From an uncultured Clostridia bacterium (GTDB lineage: Bacteria; Bacillota; Clostridia; TANB77; CAG-465), in assembly GCA_934130595.1 (NCBI GenBank), contig CAKOYF010000002.1, positions 62,001-126,000 on the forward strand: a DNA stretch of 64,000 nucleotides, given 5' to 3'. The notes beneath the pieces were generated by a model that ran no database searches, had not been told where the DNA came from, and saw nothing but the letters and a program-made list of their open reading frames with translations. Of the stretch, positions 53,805 through 62,659 are shown piece by piece. The first letter of the stretch is position 1. Each line of letters starts with the position of its first letter. The translations under genes and the position numbers were made by a program.

Positions 53805-55697
53805 ATGAATTACAAAATAGTAAATGGAGCAGTATCATATGGAGCAGATACTATTCTAGAGGAAATAAATTTTGAAATAAAAGATAAAGATAAAATAGCA
53901 ATTGTTGGAAGAAATGGTTGTGGAAAGACTACACTTTTAAAGTGTATAATAGATAATACTTTATTAGAACAAGGTGTTGGTGAAGGAAAATTTGGAGTAT
54001 ATAAACAAGGAAGTCCTGTACTAGGATATTTGAAACAAATACAATTTGAAGATACTGATGCAACACTTGTAGAAGAAATCAGAAAAGTATATTCAGATAT
54101 TATATTATTAGAAAACAAAATAAATAAATTAGAAAATAAATTACAATCTGATTCAGATGAAAAGCTAATTAAAGAATATACCAGTGCTCTAGAAAAATAT
54201 AAGTATATGGATGGCTATACATATAAAAAGGAATATGAAACTGCAATATATAAATTTGGATTTACAAAAGAAGATATGAATAAAAAGATTAGTGAGTTTT
54301 CTGGAGGGCAAAAAACTAAAATTGCACTAATTAAATTGATATTAAGTAAACCAGATATATTAATGCTAGATGAACCGACAAACCATTTAGATATAACAAC
54401 AATCGAATGGCTAGAATCATATTTAAAAAATTATCCAAAAGCAATAGTGATAGTCTCACACGATAGAATGTTTTTAGATAAGATAGTAAATAAAGTATAT
54501 GAAATAGAGTATGGAGCAATTACAGAATATACTGGTAACTATACAGCTTTTGAACTTCAAAAAAGACAAAACTATGAAAAGCAACTTAAAGACTATGAAT
54601 ACCAACAAAAAGAAATAAAACGACTACAAAGCATAGCAGATAGATTTAGATATAAGCCTACAAAGGCCAAAATGGCACTTTCTAAGCTAAAAAAGATTGA
54701 ACAAATGAAATTAGTCAATGAGCCTAATAAATACGATTTAAATACGTTTTCAACTAATTTTAAGATGAACGAAGAAAGTGGAAAGTTAGTAGTGACAGTT
54801 GAAAACTTAAAAATAGGTTATGATAAGCCTATAGCTGAAATTAGTTTTTCACTTTATAGAGGTCAAAAACTAGGAATAATTGGAGCAAATGGAAAAGGAA
54901 AATCTACATTATTAAAAACTTTAATAGGAAACCTACCTAAAATTAGTGGAAAATATGAATATGGATATCATGTAGACAAAGAATATTTTGATCAGCAAAT
55001 GGAATTTGAGGACGCAAATAGAACAGTATTAGAAGAGTTTGAAAATGAATTTCCAAAGCTTACTAATACTCAAGTAAGAGGTGCACTAGCTTCATTTATG
55101 TTTTATGGGGAAGATGTGGATAAACAAATTAGTTCTTTATCTGGTGGTGAAAAAGTTAGATTACAACTATGTAAGATATTAAAAAAAGGACCAAATTTTT
55201 TACTTTTAGATGAGCCTACTAACCATATGGATATAATAGGAAAAGAAAGTCTTGAAAATTTACTTAAAGCATATGAAGGAACAGTAATTGTTGTATCACA
55301 TGATAGATATTTTATTAATAAAATAGCAGATTGTCTTTTGATATTTAAAGAAAATGGTGTTGAATATTTTGATGGTACATATGCAGAATATATTGAAAAA
55401 AATGAGAGTGAAGAAGAAAAAGTAGTATCAAAAGAACCAAAGGAAAAGAAGAAAAATACAGATTATTTAGAAAATAAAGAAAGAAACAGAGCTAAAAATA
55501 AAATAAAAAGAATAGAAAATGATATTGAAAATAAAGAAAAACAAATAAAAGAGATACAAGAAAAAATGACAAGTGATGAAATTTGCACTAACTATGTTAA
55601 ATTAAATGAGCTTCAACAACAAATAAACTTGATTGAGCAAGAAATTGAACAGAAAATGCAAGAGTGGGAAGAATTAAGCCAGTTTATAGAAGAATAA
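53805..55697 (+). CDS. ABC-F ATPase with C-terminal coiled coil
   Basis: A 630-residue two-cassette ABC-F protein: Walker A GRNGCGKTT (about 37) and GANGKGKST, signatures FSGGQKTK and LSGGEKVR, Walker B LMLDEPTNHLD and LLLDEPTNHMD, H-loops VSHDRMF and VSHDRYF. It has a basic interdomain linker and a C-terminal Lys/Glu coiled coil (about 540-625), as in Uup/YdiF-type housekeeping members. Codon use matches the AT-rich backbone, unlike the ABC-F of the operon upstream, and it has its own extended -10 promoter (TATAAT at 53766-53771). The ribosome site AAAGGAAA is weaker. Probably a core translation-related factor. Confidence 0.85.
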   Translation: MNYKIVNGAVSYGADTILEEINFEIKDKDKIAIVGRNGCGKTTLLKCIIDNTLLEQGVGEGKFGVYKQGSPVLGYLKQIQFEDTDATLVEEIRKVYSDIILLENKINKLENKLQSDSDEKLIKEYTSALEKYKYMDGYTYKKEYETAIYKFGFTKEDMNKKISEFSGGQKTKIALIKLILSKPDILMLDEPTNHLDITTIEWLESYLKNYPKAIVIVSHDRMFLDKIVNKVYEIEYGAITEYTGNYTAFELQKRQNYEKQLKDYEYQQKEIKRLQSIADRFRYKPTKAKMALSKLKKIEQMKLVNEPNKYDLNTFSTNFKMNEESGKLVVTVENLKIGYDKPIAEISFSLYRGQKLGIIGANGKGKSTLLKTLIGNLPKISGKYEYGYHVDKEYFDQQMEFEDANRTVLEEFENEFPKLTNTQVRGALASFMFYGEDVDKQISSLSGGEKVRLQLCKILKKGPNFLLLDEPTNHMDIIGKESLENLLKAYEGTVIVVSHDRYFINKIADCLLIFKENGVEYFDGTYAEYIEKNESEEEKVVSKEPKEKKKNTDYLENKERNRAKNKIKRIENDIENKEKQIKEIQEKMTSDEICTNYVKLNELQQQINLIEQEIEQKMQEWEELSQFIEE

Positions 55698-55703
55698 AAA
55701 AAA

Positions 55704-55751
55704 TAAGGAAATTTTATGAATAAAATAAGGTTCATAAAGTTTCCTTTTTAT
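55704..55751. terminator. Bidirectional terminator between ABC-F gene and gerQ-like gene
   Basis: AAGGAAA..TATGAA pairs with TTCATA..TTTCCTT across a loop, followed by T residues. Confidence 0.75.
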
Positions 55752-56075
55752 TTACATACCTAATTGATATCCTGGCATATTGTTATATATAAAAGATTGA
55801 TTAGATATAGTTACAAATTTAATTGAAAAAATATCACAGTAAAGTAAATTATTATCTTGGACTGATCTTAATACAATGTAACTAGCTCCAACGTCTAGTA
55901 ATATACCAATTCTATCTTGAAGTGTACAAGTTCCAATTAGAAATTCTACTTTCAATAGTTTTCCTATATAATTTCTTAAAAAAGCTGGAGTATATATTGA
56001 ATTAGTTAAAGTTTCTGGCATATTAGATGGAGTAGTTGTGTTATTATTTAATTGAGTATTTTGTTCGTTTTGCAT
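55752..56075 (-). CDS. GerQ-like spore coat/germination protein
   Basis: A 107-residue protein. The N-terminal ~30 residues are Asn/Gln/Thr-rich and probably disordered. The rest (LRNYIGKLLKVEF, RIGILLDVGASYIVLRS, IFSIKFVTI) resembles GerQ (YwdL), a small coat protein needed for CwlJ action during spore germination. The identification is strengthened by the adjacent cwlJ gene 14 bp upstream on the same strand. This pair shows that the organism can probably form spores. Ribosome site AAAGGAGA. Confidence 0.7.
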   Translation of the reverse strand: MQNEQNTQLNNNTTTPSNMPETLTNSIYTPAFLRNYIGKLLKVEFLIGTCTLQDRIGILLDVGASYIVLRSVQDNNLLYCDIFSIKFVTISNQSFIYNNMPGYQLGM

Positions 56076-56089
56076 ATTAAATCTCCTTT

Positions 56090-56536
56090 CTATGTAGTTG
56101 AATAAATGCTTGTAGGTGAATAGAAACAGTGATTTATTATTCTGGTATGTAAGCTACCAGTTCCATTATATGGAAATTCTTTTGGACATGTTGGTTTAAA
56201 AGGATTCATAAACCATAGGCAATTACCTACTTCATTTAGATTATTACCACTTAATGCCCAGTCTGCAATATAGTAATGTATATCACTAGGGGACATATTA
56301 TATATGTTTTGTGCATTATATGCTCCTTTTAATGTATCTGTTGCACAATTAAATTGCCCAGCTTGAAAAATTATATTTCTAATATTTCCTCCTTGAGATA
56401 TTCTAAAATATTCACCTGTAGAGCTATTTACTCTATTCATTACTACAGAAGCAACGGCTTTCATTCCATTTTCACCTTCTCCGCCAGCTTCGCACATTAT
56501 TAATCTTGCTAAAAGTTCTCTTTCTGAAAAGCTCAT
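56090..56536 (-). CDS. cwlJ: Cell wall hydrolase CwlJ/SleB family
   Basis: A 148-residue SleB/CwlJ-type hydrolase that degrades cortex peptidoglycan in germinating spores. Catalytic and family features: LLARLIMCEAGGEGENGMKAVASVVMNRV with the catalytic Glu in CEAGGEG (about residue 17), FQAGQFNC, and a final F.P..P. It lacks a signal peptide, like CwlJ and unlike SleB. The start at 56536 follows TAGGTGAT; a longer in-frame start has no ribosome site. Co-transcribed with the GerQ-like gene. Confidence 0.85.
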   Translation of the reverse strand: MSFSERELLARLIMCEAGGEGENGMKAVASVVMNRVNSSTGEYFRISQGGNIRNIIFQAGQFNCATDTLKGAYNAQNIYNMSPSDIHYYIADWALSGNNLNEVGNCLWFMNPFKPTCPKEFPYNGTGSLHTRIINHCFYSPTSIYSTT

Positions 56537-56635
56537 ATTATCACCTACTATATATTTTATATTATGATAATATCTGAAAATTGTTAAAATTTTTTTCGAC
56601 AAAAACAATTAAATTTCTATATTTTAAATATTTTA

Positions 56636-56664
56636 TTGACATTTAAAACTTGGTGTGGTAAATA
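56636..56664 (+). promoter_or_regulatory. Promoter of the GH13 glycosidase gene
   Basis: TTGACA at 56636-56641 and TAAATA at 56659-56664 with a 17-bp spacer. Confidence 0.7.
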
Positions 56665-56691
56665 TATTGAAGGCCAATAGTTGTTTGATGG

Positions 56692-56709
56692 CTAAAATAA
56701 TTATTTTAG
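56692..56709 (+). promoter_or_regulatory. 18-bp perfect palindrome, candidate operator for the GH13 gene
   Basis: CTAAAATAATTATTTTAG is a perfect palindrome 28 bp after the -10 and just before the ribosome site TTAGGAGG. Its position downstream of the promoter fits a repressor site. The binding protein is not in the window. Confidence 0.5.
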
Positions 56710-56724
56710 TTAGGAGGAAAAAAG

Positions 56725-58581
56725 ATGATTAATGAAATCTATTGTAGCCTGGATCCTAAATGTAAGGATCCAATTGGACCAGCAAAGGAGAAAACGAAAG
56801 TTGATTTTCGTATACGGTTAGATAAGACAAGTGTTGTTGAAAATCCAAAGCTTGTTATATTTAGAATAGACAAGTGGGATGAGAGAAAGGAAGTAGATCT
56901 TGAGTTTTCGGATGCTTCTATGAATAACAACTACTATTCTTGTTCGTATACTCCAGACGTAGCAGATGTCTACTACTATTATTTCACGCTTTCAATTAAC
57001 GGAAAGTATGTGGAAATTAGAAAAGACAGATTTTCCAGATCTTGCTTTGGCGGAAAGGAAAATGAGTGTTTCCAGCTTACGGTATTTACTAAGGATATTT
57101 CTGTTCCTGACTTTATGAAAGGAGCAATTTTTTACCAGATTTTTCCTGATAGATTTTGCAACTCAGGACAGCCAAAGGAAAATGTCCCTACTGACAGAAA
57201 AATCCATGGTGACTGGTATGAAAATCCGAATTATTTACCAAATGAGAATGGGCTTATCTTAAATGATGACTATTTCGGAGGAGATTTAAAAGGAATAACT
57301 CAGAAGTTAGACTATATTTCTTCTTTAGGAGTGTCAATTATTTACCTTAACCCAATTTTTGAGGCACATTCGAACCATCGTTATAACACGGCAGATTACT
57401 TAAAAATCGATCCGTTACTTGGAAAAGAAGAAGACTTTGAAGAACTTTGTAAAGAAGCAAAGGCAAGAGGAATCAGGATTATTCTTGATGGTGTATTTAA
57501 CCATACAGGCTCGGACAGCGTGTATTTTAACAAAGAAAGAAGATACGCTACTGTTGGAGCATATTCAAGTAAAGATAGTCCGTATTACAACTGGTATTGT
57601 TTCTTTAACTATCCAAACGGATATGATTCTTGGTGGGGATTTGATACTCTTCCTAAGGTCAACAAAAATTCTGAAGAGGCAATTGAGTTTTTCTGCAACG
57701 TTGTGAAAAAATGGATTAGACTTGGAGCATCTGGTTTTAGATTCGATGTTGTAGATGAGTTAACAAACTACATGCTCTATAGACTCTCTAAGTCTATTAA
57801 GGAAGAAAGAGTATTTGATTCTCAGCCATCTGTAATTGGAGAAGTATGGGAAGATGTATCTACTAAAGAGGCATATGGTGAAAGAAAGCACTATTTTACA
57901 GAGAATACTCTCGATAGTGCAATGAACTATGTGTATAAAGATGCATTGTTTTACTACTTTGAAAACAAAGATGCTGAAGCATTGCTTGATACTATCATCC
58001 GTACTATTGAGAATTATCCAAAAGATAACCTCGATGCAATGATGAATATGATATCTGGCCATGATATTGAACGAGCTATTACTCGTCTTGCAAAAGGCGC
58101 AGCAGGAGGTCGGGATAGATATTGGCAGGCAATGAATGATTACATGGATCCGTCTATGTATGAAAGAGCAAAGAATATGCTTAAGCAGATGGCAATCATT
58201 GAGTATTTCTTACCTGGTAATCCTTGTTTGTACTATGGTGATGAAGCAGGAGTTTATGGATTTAAAGATCCACACAACCGTAAGACATACCCTTGGGGTA
58301 GAGAGGATAAAGAGCTTATCCAGTTTTTCCAGAAACTTGGAGGAATCAGAAAAGAAAATGCATTCTTAAAGGATGCTGGGTTCTTACCTCTTATCTTTCA
58401 CGGTGGACTTTGCACATTTGCACGAAATTCACTTACAGATGATCAGAAGATCTATGTTGGTGTAAACCTTACAGATAAACCGTTCGATATGAGCTTTGTA
58501 AAAGCAGATCAGGTGCTGTACAGTAGTGGTCCTCAGCTTGTTAAAAAACTTGCTCCAAATGGCTCAATCATTTTGAAGTAA
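56725..58581 (+). CDS. GH13 alpha-glycosidase (neopullulanase/cyclomaltodextrinase-like)
   Basis: A 618-residue cytosolic enzyme. An N-terminal beta domain (about residues 1-120) precedes the (beta/alpha)8 barrel. Conserved regions: IIYLNPIFEAHSNHRYN, DGVFNHTG (region I), GFRFDVVDE (nucleophile Asp), VIGEVWED (acid/base Glu) and SGHDIERA (region IV, with the transition-state Asp). No signal peptide. Likely cleaves maltodextrins or cyclodextrins taken up by the cell. Codon choice is more C/G-rich than in backbone genes, suggesting acquisition. Ribosome site TTAGGAGG. Terminator follows. Confidence 0.87.
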   Translation: MINEIYCSLDPKCKDPIGPAKEKTKVDFRIRLDKTSVVENPKLVIFRIDKWDERKEVDLEFSDASMNNNYYSCSYTPDVADVYYYYFTLSINGKYVEIRKDRFSRSCFGGKENECFQLTVFTKDISVPDFMKGAIFYQIFPDRFCNSGQPKENVPTDRKIHGDWYENPNYLPNENGLILNDDYFGGDLKGITQKLDYISSLGVSIIYLNPIFEAHSNHRYNTADYLKIDPLLGKEEDFEELCKEAKARGIRIILDGVFNHTGSDSVYFNKERRYATVGAYSSKDSPYYNWYCFFNYPNGYDSWWGFDTLPKVNKNSEEAIEFFCNVVKKWIRLGASGFRFDVVDELTNYMLYRLSKSIKEERVFDSQPSVIGEVWEDVSTKEAYGERKHYFTENTLDSAMNYVYKDALFYYFENKDAEALLDTIIRTIENYPKDNLDAMMNMISGHDIERAITRLAKGAAGGRDRYWQAMNDYMDPSMYERAKNMLKQMAIIEYFLPGNPCLYYGDEAGVYGFKDPHNRKTYPWGREDKELIQFFQKLGGIRKENAFLKDAGFLPLIFHGGLCTFARNSLTDDQKIYVGVNLTDKPFDMSFVKADQVLYSSGPQLVKKLAPNGSIILK

Positions 58582-58588
58582 TTCTTTT

Positions 58589-58623
58589 AGCGCACTATAA
58601 GATAATTATGGTGCGCTTTTTCT
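58589..58623 (+). terminator. Intrinsic terminator after the GH13 gene
   Basis: AGCGCAC and GTGCGCT pair across a loop and are followed by TTTTTCT. Confidence 0.8.
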
Positions 58624-58690
58624 ATGTAATTTAAGTAGAAAAAAATTATTTTTATGATATAATATTAGCATATAAGATAAGGAGTAAGTT

Positions 58691-59176
58691 ATGAAAAATA
58701 GAGAATATATAGAATATACGTATAAACATAGAAAAATAGTAATATATTTAGCAAATAAATATGTTAAAGAAAATAAAGAAGAAACTATGAATCAAATAGA
58801 GTTTCATGATTTAGATAAATTGTATATGTATTTGTTTTATAATAAAAAAGACGTTTCAAATGTACACAGACAATTATCATCTCATCATGATAATTCAATA
58901 GAAAAAACTGATGCAGATTATGTTGAAATGGTATTAGATTGGGAAAGTGCAAGATATACTAAACCAGACAAGCCATTAAATGCTTATGATACATTATATA
59001 AGTATTATCCTGAAATGGAAGAAAAGATTTTACCAATATTAAAAAAATTTAAAATAGATAAATCTGACTTACCTATGGAAGAAGATGTATTAGAATATGC
59101 AAAAAGTCTTTCAAATACAAAAATTGATGATATAAAAGAAGAACTAAAACATTATATTGATGTATTGTGTATGTAA
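58691..59176 (+). CDS. Uncharacterised protein with HD-like His/Asp motifs (DUF5662-like?)
   Basis: A 161-residue soluble helical protein with clustered His/Asp motifs (FHDLDK near residue 38; HRQLSSHHDN near 60; YVEMVLDWESARYTKPDKPLNAYD near 80). This layout resembles small metal-binding HD-like or DUF5662-type proteins. I cannot assign an activity; metal binding is likely. Extended -10 promoter (TATAAT at 58658-58663) and ribosome site AAGGAG are present. Monocistronic. Confidence 0.6.
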   Translation: MKNREYIEYTYKHRKIVIYLANKYVKENKEETMNQIEFHDLDKLYMYLFYNKKDVSNVHRQLSSHHDNSIEKTDADYVEMVLDWESARYTKPDKPLNAYDTLYKYYPEMEEKILPILKKFKIDKSDLPMEEDVLEYAKSLSNTKIDDIKEELKHYIDVLCM

Positions 59177-59183
59177 TTAAAAA

Positions 59184-59220
59184 AGAAGTAATAACTAAGA
59201 AAGTTATTATTTCTTTTTTT
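59184..59220 (+). terminator. Intrinsic terminator after the HD-like gene
   Basis: AGAAGTAATAACT and AGTTATTATTTCT pair (one G-U) and are followed by a T-run. Confidence 0.75.
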
Positions 59221-59308
59221 TATATGTGAAATTTATATGTATATATATCATTTTACTGGAAAAAAGATAAAATTTGTATAATAATATAAATAGTGAGAGG
59301 ATGTACAT

Positions 59309-61930
59309 ATGATAAAGAAATTAAATTTATATAAAAAGAATGAAAATACTAAAAACATAGATAATGAACTGTTTGAAAAGTATAAAGAAATATCCAAGTT
59401 AGAAAAAGAAGATATAATTCAAAAATATAAAACTAGTTTAACTGGATTATCTAGTAACGAAAGCCAAGAAAGATTAGAAAAAAATGGACTTAATGAAGTA
59501 GTTAAAAACAAAAAGAGAAGCTGGATTTATTTTATGATTAATTCATTTAAGGATAAATTTGTTTTAATCTTGATAGTACTAGCAATTATTAATTTTATTT
59601 TATCAGATAAACTGGGCTCAATAATAATAGTAGCTATAGCAATAGTAAGTTCACTTATTAGATTTTTTCAAGATTATTCAACGTACAAATTTAATCAGAA
59701 ATTAAAGTCTAAAATATACACTACAACTACAGTACTAAGAAATGGAAAAGAAAAAGAGATAAAAATTCAAGATGTTGTAGATGGAGATATCATTAAATTA
59801 AATGCAGGATCAATAATTCCAGCAGATGTAATGCTAATAGAAAGCAAGGATTTGTTCTTAAATCAAGCAATATTTACTGGTGAGAGCATACAAGTAGAAA
59901 AATACTCTAAATATATGGATTCAAATGCTATTTTTGATATTAGTAATGTATGTTTAATGGGATCAAGTGTAGTAAGTGGTAGTGGAACTGCTGTTGTAAT
60001 AAATACTGGATTTAATACGTATTTAGGAAAAATAAGTAAAGAAATAGAAGTAAAAAAAGAACCTACTAATTTTGAAAAAGGAATGAATAATATTACTAAA
60101 CTATTAATTAAATATATGATAGTTGTTTCGGTTGCAGTATTTATTATTTATTCAGTTATAAGACATGACTTTTTAGAAGCAATACTATTTTCACTTTCAG
60201 TAGCTGTTGGAATAACACCAAGTATGCTACCAATGATTGTTAATGTTAATCTTACTAAAGGTAGTAAAAGTTTGGCTAAAAAGAAAACTTTAGTAAAAAA
60301 TATACAGTCTATACAAAACTTAGGTGCAATAGATATATTGTGTACAGATAAAACAGGAACATTAACTCAAGATAAAATAACATTGCAAAAATATATAAAT
60401 GTACTTGGAAATGAAGATATGAATGTTTTAAAATATGCATATTTGAATAGTTACTATGGTACTGGAATTAAAAATTTGGTTGATAGAGCAATACTGGAAT
60501 TTGGAAATAAAAACAAAGTAAAAGATAATCTTAAAGAATACGAAAAAGTAGATGAAATTCCTTTTGATTATGTTAGAAAAAGAATGAGTATAGTTGTAAA
60601 GTCTGGAGATGACTATACAATGATTACTAAAGGTGCTTTAGAAGAAGTATTAAAATGCTGTTCAACCGTTAAATATAGAGAAGACGTAATGGAAATAAGC
60701 CAAGACATGATTGAAAAAATCGAAAAAAATGCTAATGAACTAGCTAGCTCTGGTATGCAGGTTATAGCACTTGCAAGTAAGAAAGAATATAGTGGAGCAA
60801 ATGTATTTAATTCAAGTGATGAAAAAAATATGACTTTTATTGGCTATGTAGCATTTTTAGATCCACCTAAAAAAGAAGTTAAAAAAACTCTAACAGATTT
60901 AAGCAAAATAGGTGTAAAGACTAAAATATTAACAGGAGATAATGCATATGCAACTAAGAATATATGCAATATAGTTGGCTTGAAATCAGATAATATAGTA
61001 ATTGGTACACAACTAGATAAAATGTCAGATGAGGAATTATCTAAAGTAGTAGAAGAAGTAGATGTGTTTGCTAGATTAAATCCTCTTCAAAAAGAAAGAG
61101 TAGTTAATATGTATAAATCCAATGGACACGTAGTAGGATACATGGGAGATGGAGTTAATGATTCGCCTTCACTTCATGTGGCAGATGTTGGAATTTGTGT
61201 AGATAGTGCAACAGATATTGCTAAAGAGGCAAGTGATATTATATTGCTAGAAAAGAGTCTTAAAGTTATATATGATGGTGTTGTTGAAGGAAGAAAAGTA
61301 TATGGAAATATTATAAAATACATGAAAATGGCATTAAGCTCAGATTTTGGTGATGTATTTAGTATATTGATTGCAAGTATATTCTTACCATTTCTACCAT
61401 TGTTACCAATTCAAATGTTAATACAAGATTTTCTATATGATATATCTCAAATAGCAATACCATATGATGATGTAGATAAAGAATTTATAGAAAAACCTAG
61501 AAAATGGAATACTAAAGGACTTGGAAAATTTATGAATGTTATGGGAATAACTAGTTCAATAACAGATGTCATTGCATTTGCAGTATTTTGGTTTGTATTT
61601 GGATATAATAGTGTGGAAAATCAAGCATACTTCCAAACAGCTTGGTTCGTTGAGTGCCTAATAAGTGAAACAATGATAATCCATTATATTAGAACAGCTA
61701 AAATACCATTTATTCAATCTAGAGCAAATAAGTTATTAACAATATCAACAATAATAACAATATTAGGAACAATAGTTACACCAATTCTATTGCATAATAT
61801 TAGTAGTTTTAATTTTGTTATATTACCAGTTAAATACTATGTATTTGTAGCATTACTACTTGTTATATATACAATATTAGTTGAGATTATAAAGAGAATT
61901 TATATAAAAAAATATGGAGAATGGTTATAA
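59309..61930 (+). CDS. MgtA/MgtB-type Mg2+ P-type ATPase with altered M4 motif
   Basis: An 873-residue pump of the P3B class, normally a Mg2+ importer. Shared features with MgtA: IFTGES in the actuator, VGITPSMLPMIVNVNL in M4, LCTDKTGTLTQD phosphorylation site, MGDGVNDSPSL hinge, and QDFLYDISQIAIPYDD with EKPRKW near the C-terminus, which is specific to this family. In E. coli MgtA the M4 motif is PEMLP; here the Glu is Ser (PSMLP), so ion binding may differ. No mgtA leader or M-box-like element is visible upstream (the gap is 132 bp). Ribosome site GAGAGG. Confidence 0.85.
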   Translation: MIKKLNLYKKNENTKNIDNELFEKYKEISKLEKEDIIQKYKTSLTGLSSNESQERLEKNGLNEVVKNKKRSWIYFMINSFKDKFVLILIVLAIINFILSDKLGSIIIVAIAIVSSLIRFFQDYSTYKFNQKLKSKIYTTTTVLRNGKEKEIKIQDVVDGDIIKLNAGSIIPADVMLIESKDLFLNQAIFTGESIQVEKYSKYMDSNAIFDISNVCLMGSSVVSGSGTAVVINTGFNTYLGKISKEIEVKKEPTNFEKGMNNITKLLIKYMIVVSVAVFIIYSVIRHDFLEAILFSLSVAVGITPSMLPMIVNVNLTKGSKSLAKKKTLVKNIQSIQNLGAIDILCTDKTGTLTQDKITLQKYINVLGNEDMNVLKYAYLNSYYGTGIKNLVDRAILEFGNKNKVKDNLKEYEKVDEIPFDYVRKRMSIVVKSGDDYTMITKGALEEVLKCCSTVKYREDVMEISQDMIEKIEKNANELASSGMQVIALASKKEYSGANVFNSSDEKNMTFIGYVAFLDPPKKEVKKTLTDLSKIGVKTKILTGDNAYATKNICNIVGLKSDNIVIGTQLDKMSDEELSKVVEEVDVFARLNPLQKERVVNMYKSNGHVVGYMGDGVNDSPSLHVADVGICVDSATDIAKEASDIILLEKSLKVIYDGVVEGRKVYGNIIKYMKMALSSDFGDVFSILIASIFLPFLPLLPIQMLIQDFLYDISQIAIPYDDVDKEFIEKPRKWNTKGLGKFMNVMGITSSITDVIAFAVFWFVFGYNSVENQAYFQTAWFVECLISETMIIHYIRTAKIPFIQSRANKLLTISTIITILGTIVTPILLHNISSFNFVILPVKYYVFVALLLVIYTILVEIIKRIYIKKYGEWL

Positions 61931-61964
61931 AAAAATATATTTTTTTAGATAAGGAGAAAATTCA

Positions 61965-62561
61965 ATGAAAAGTAAGAGAAGCATATTAATAGTTATATTT
62001 ATAATTATATTAGCAGTAATATCTTCTGTTTTGGCATATTATATTTTTAAAAATAATACTAAAAGTATAAATAGCACTGAAGATAAAACAATAGAGCAAA
62101 ATAATAATGAAATAATAGTAAATGAAGCAGATATAGCAAATACTAAAATAGTAAAACAATATGATGAAATGTTACCAGGCCAGGATTATTATGCTGTAAT
62201 AGATTTAGATGGAGATGGAAAAGTAGAACTTATTACATATAAAGAGGAATATTCTACAACACAAATATCAGCTGTGTATACATTATACAAATACGTTGAT
62301 GGAAATGTAATTGAATTAGGAAAGATCGAAGGAAGAAAAGAAGATAATGCATTATATAAAATGAATGACAATACACTATTAACTGTTTATGGACATATGG
62401 GATATGAAATAAGTACTGTATATAAAATTGAAAAAGAAAAACTAGTACAAATAAGTTCTAAAGAAAGAGATGTACAAATGGATGAAAATTATACAACAGG
62501 GGATGAACTAATTAGTTTTGATCTTACAGCAAATAAAAATCAAATAGAAAAATATAAATAG
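61965..62561 (+). CDS. Membrane-anchored extracytoplasmic protein
   Basis: A 198-residue protein with an N-terminal membrane segment (about residues 7-28) after a basic start, no lipobox, an Asn/Glu-rich linker, and a C-terminal domain. The segment YYAVIDLDGDGKVELITYK (about 75-95) resembles an FG-GAP/EF-hand-like calcium-binding loop (DxDGDGxxE). Function unknown. Ribosome site AAGGAGAA; it lies 34 bp after the Mg2+ ATPase gene and may be co-transcribed with it. Confidence 0.7.
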   Translation: MKSKRSILIVIFIIILAVISSVLAYYIFKNNTKSINSTEDKTIEQNNNEIIVNEADIANTKIVKQYDEMLPGQDYYAVIDLDGDGKVELITYKEEYSTTQISAVYTLYKYVDGNVIELGKIEGRKEDNALYKMNDNTLLTVYGHMGYEISTVYKIEKEKLVQISSKERDVQMDENYTTGDELISFDLTANKNQIEKYK

Positions 62562-62659
62562 TCAAGCAAGAATAAAGTGTATTTTTACATAAAAGTGTGA
62601 TATAATACAATACATCTATTAAATAGATAACCAAATAAATAATTTTAGAGGTGATTAAT

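Noticed and set aside
57419..57706. Open frame within the GH13 gene in another frame
   Set aside because: It overlaps the conserved catalytic regions of the GH13 gene and has no ribosome site.
59177..59308. M-box or mgtA-type leader before the Mg2+ ATPase
   Set aside because: The gap is short and dominated by the preceding terminator; no M-box-like conserved sequence is visible.
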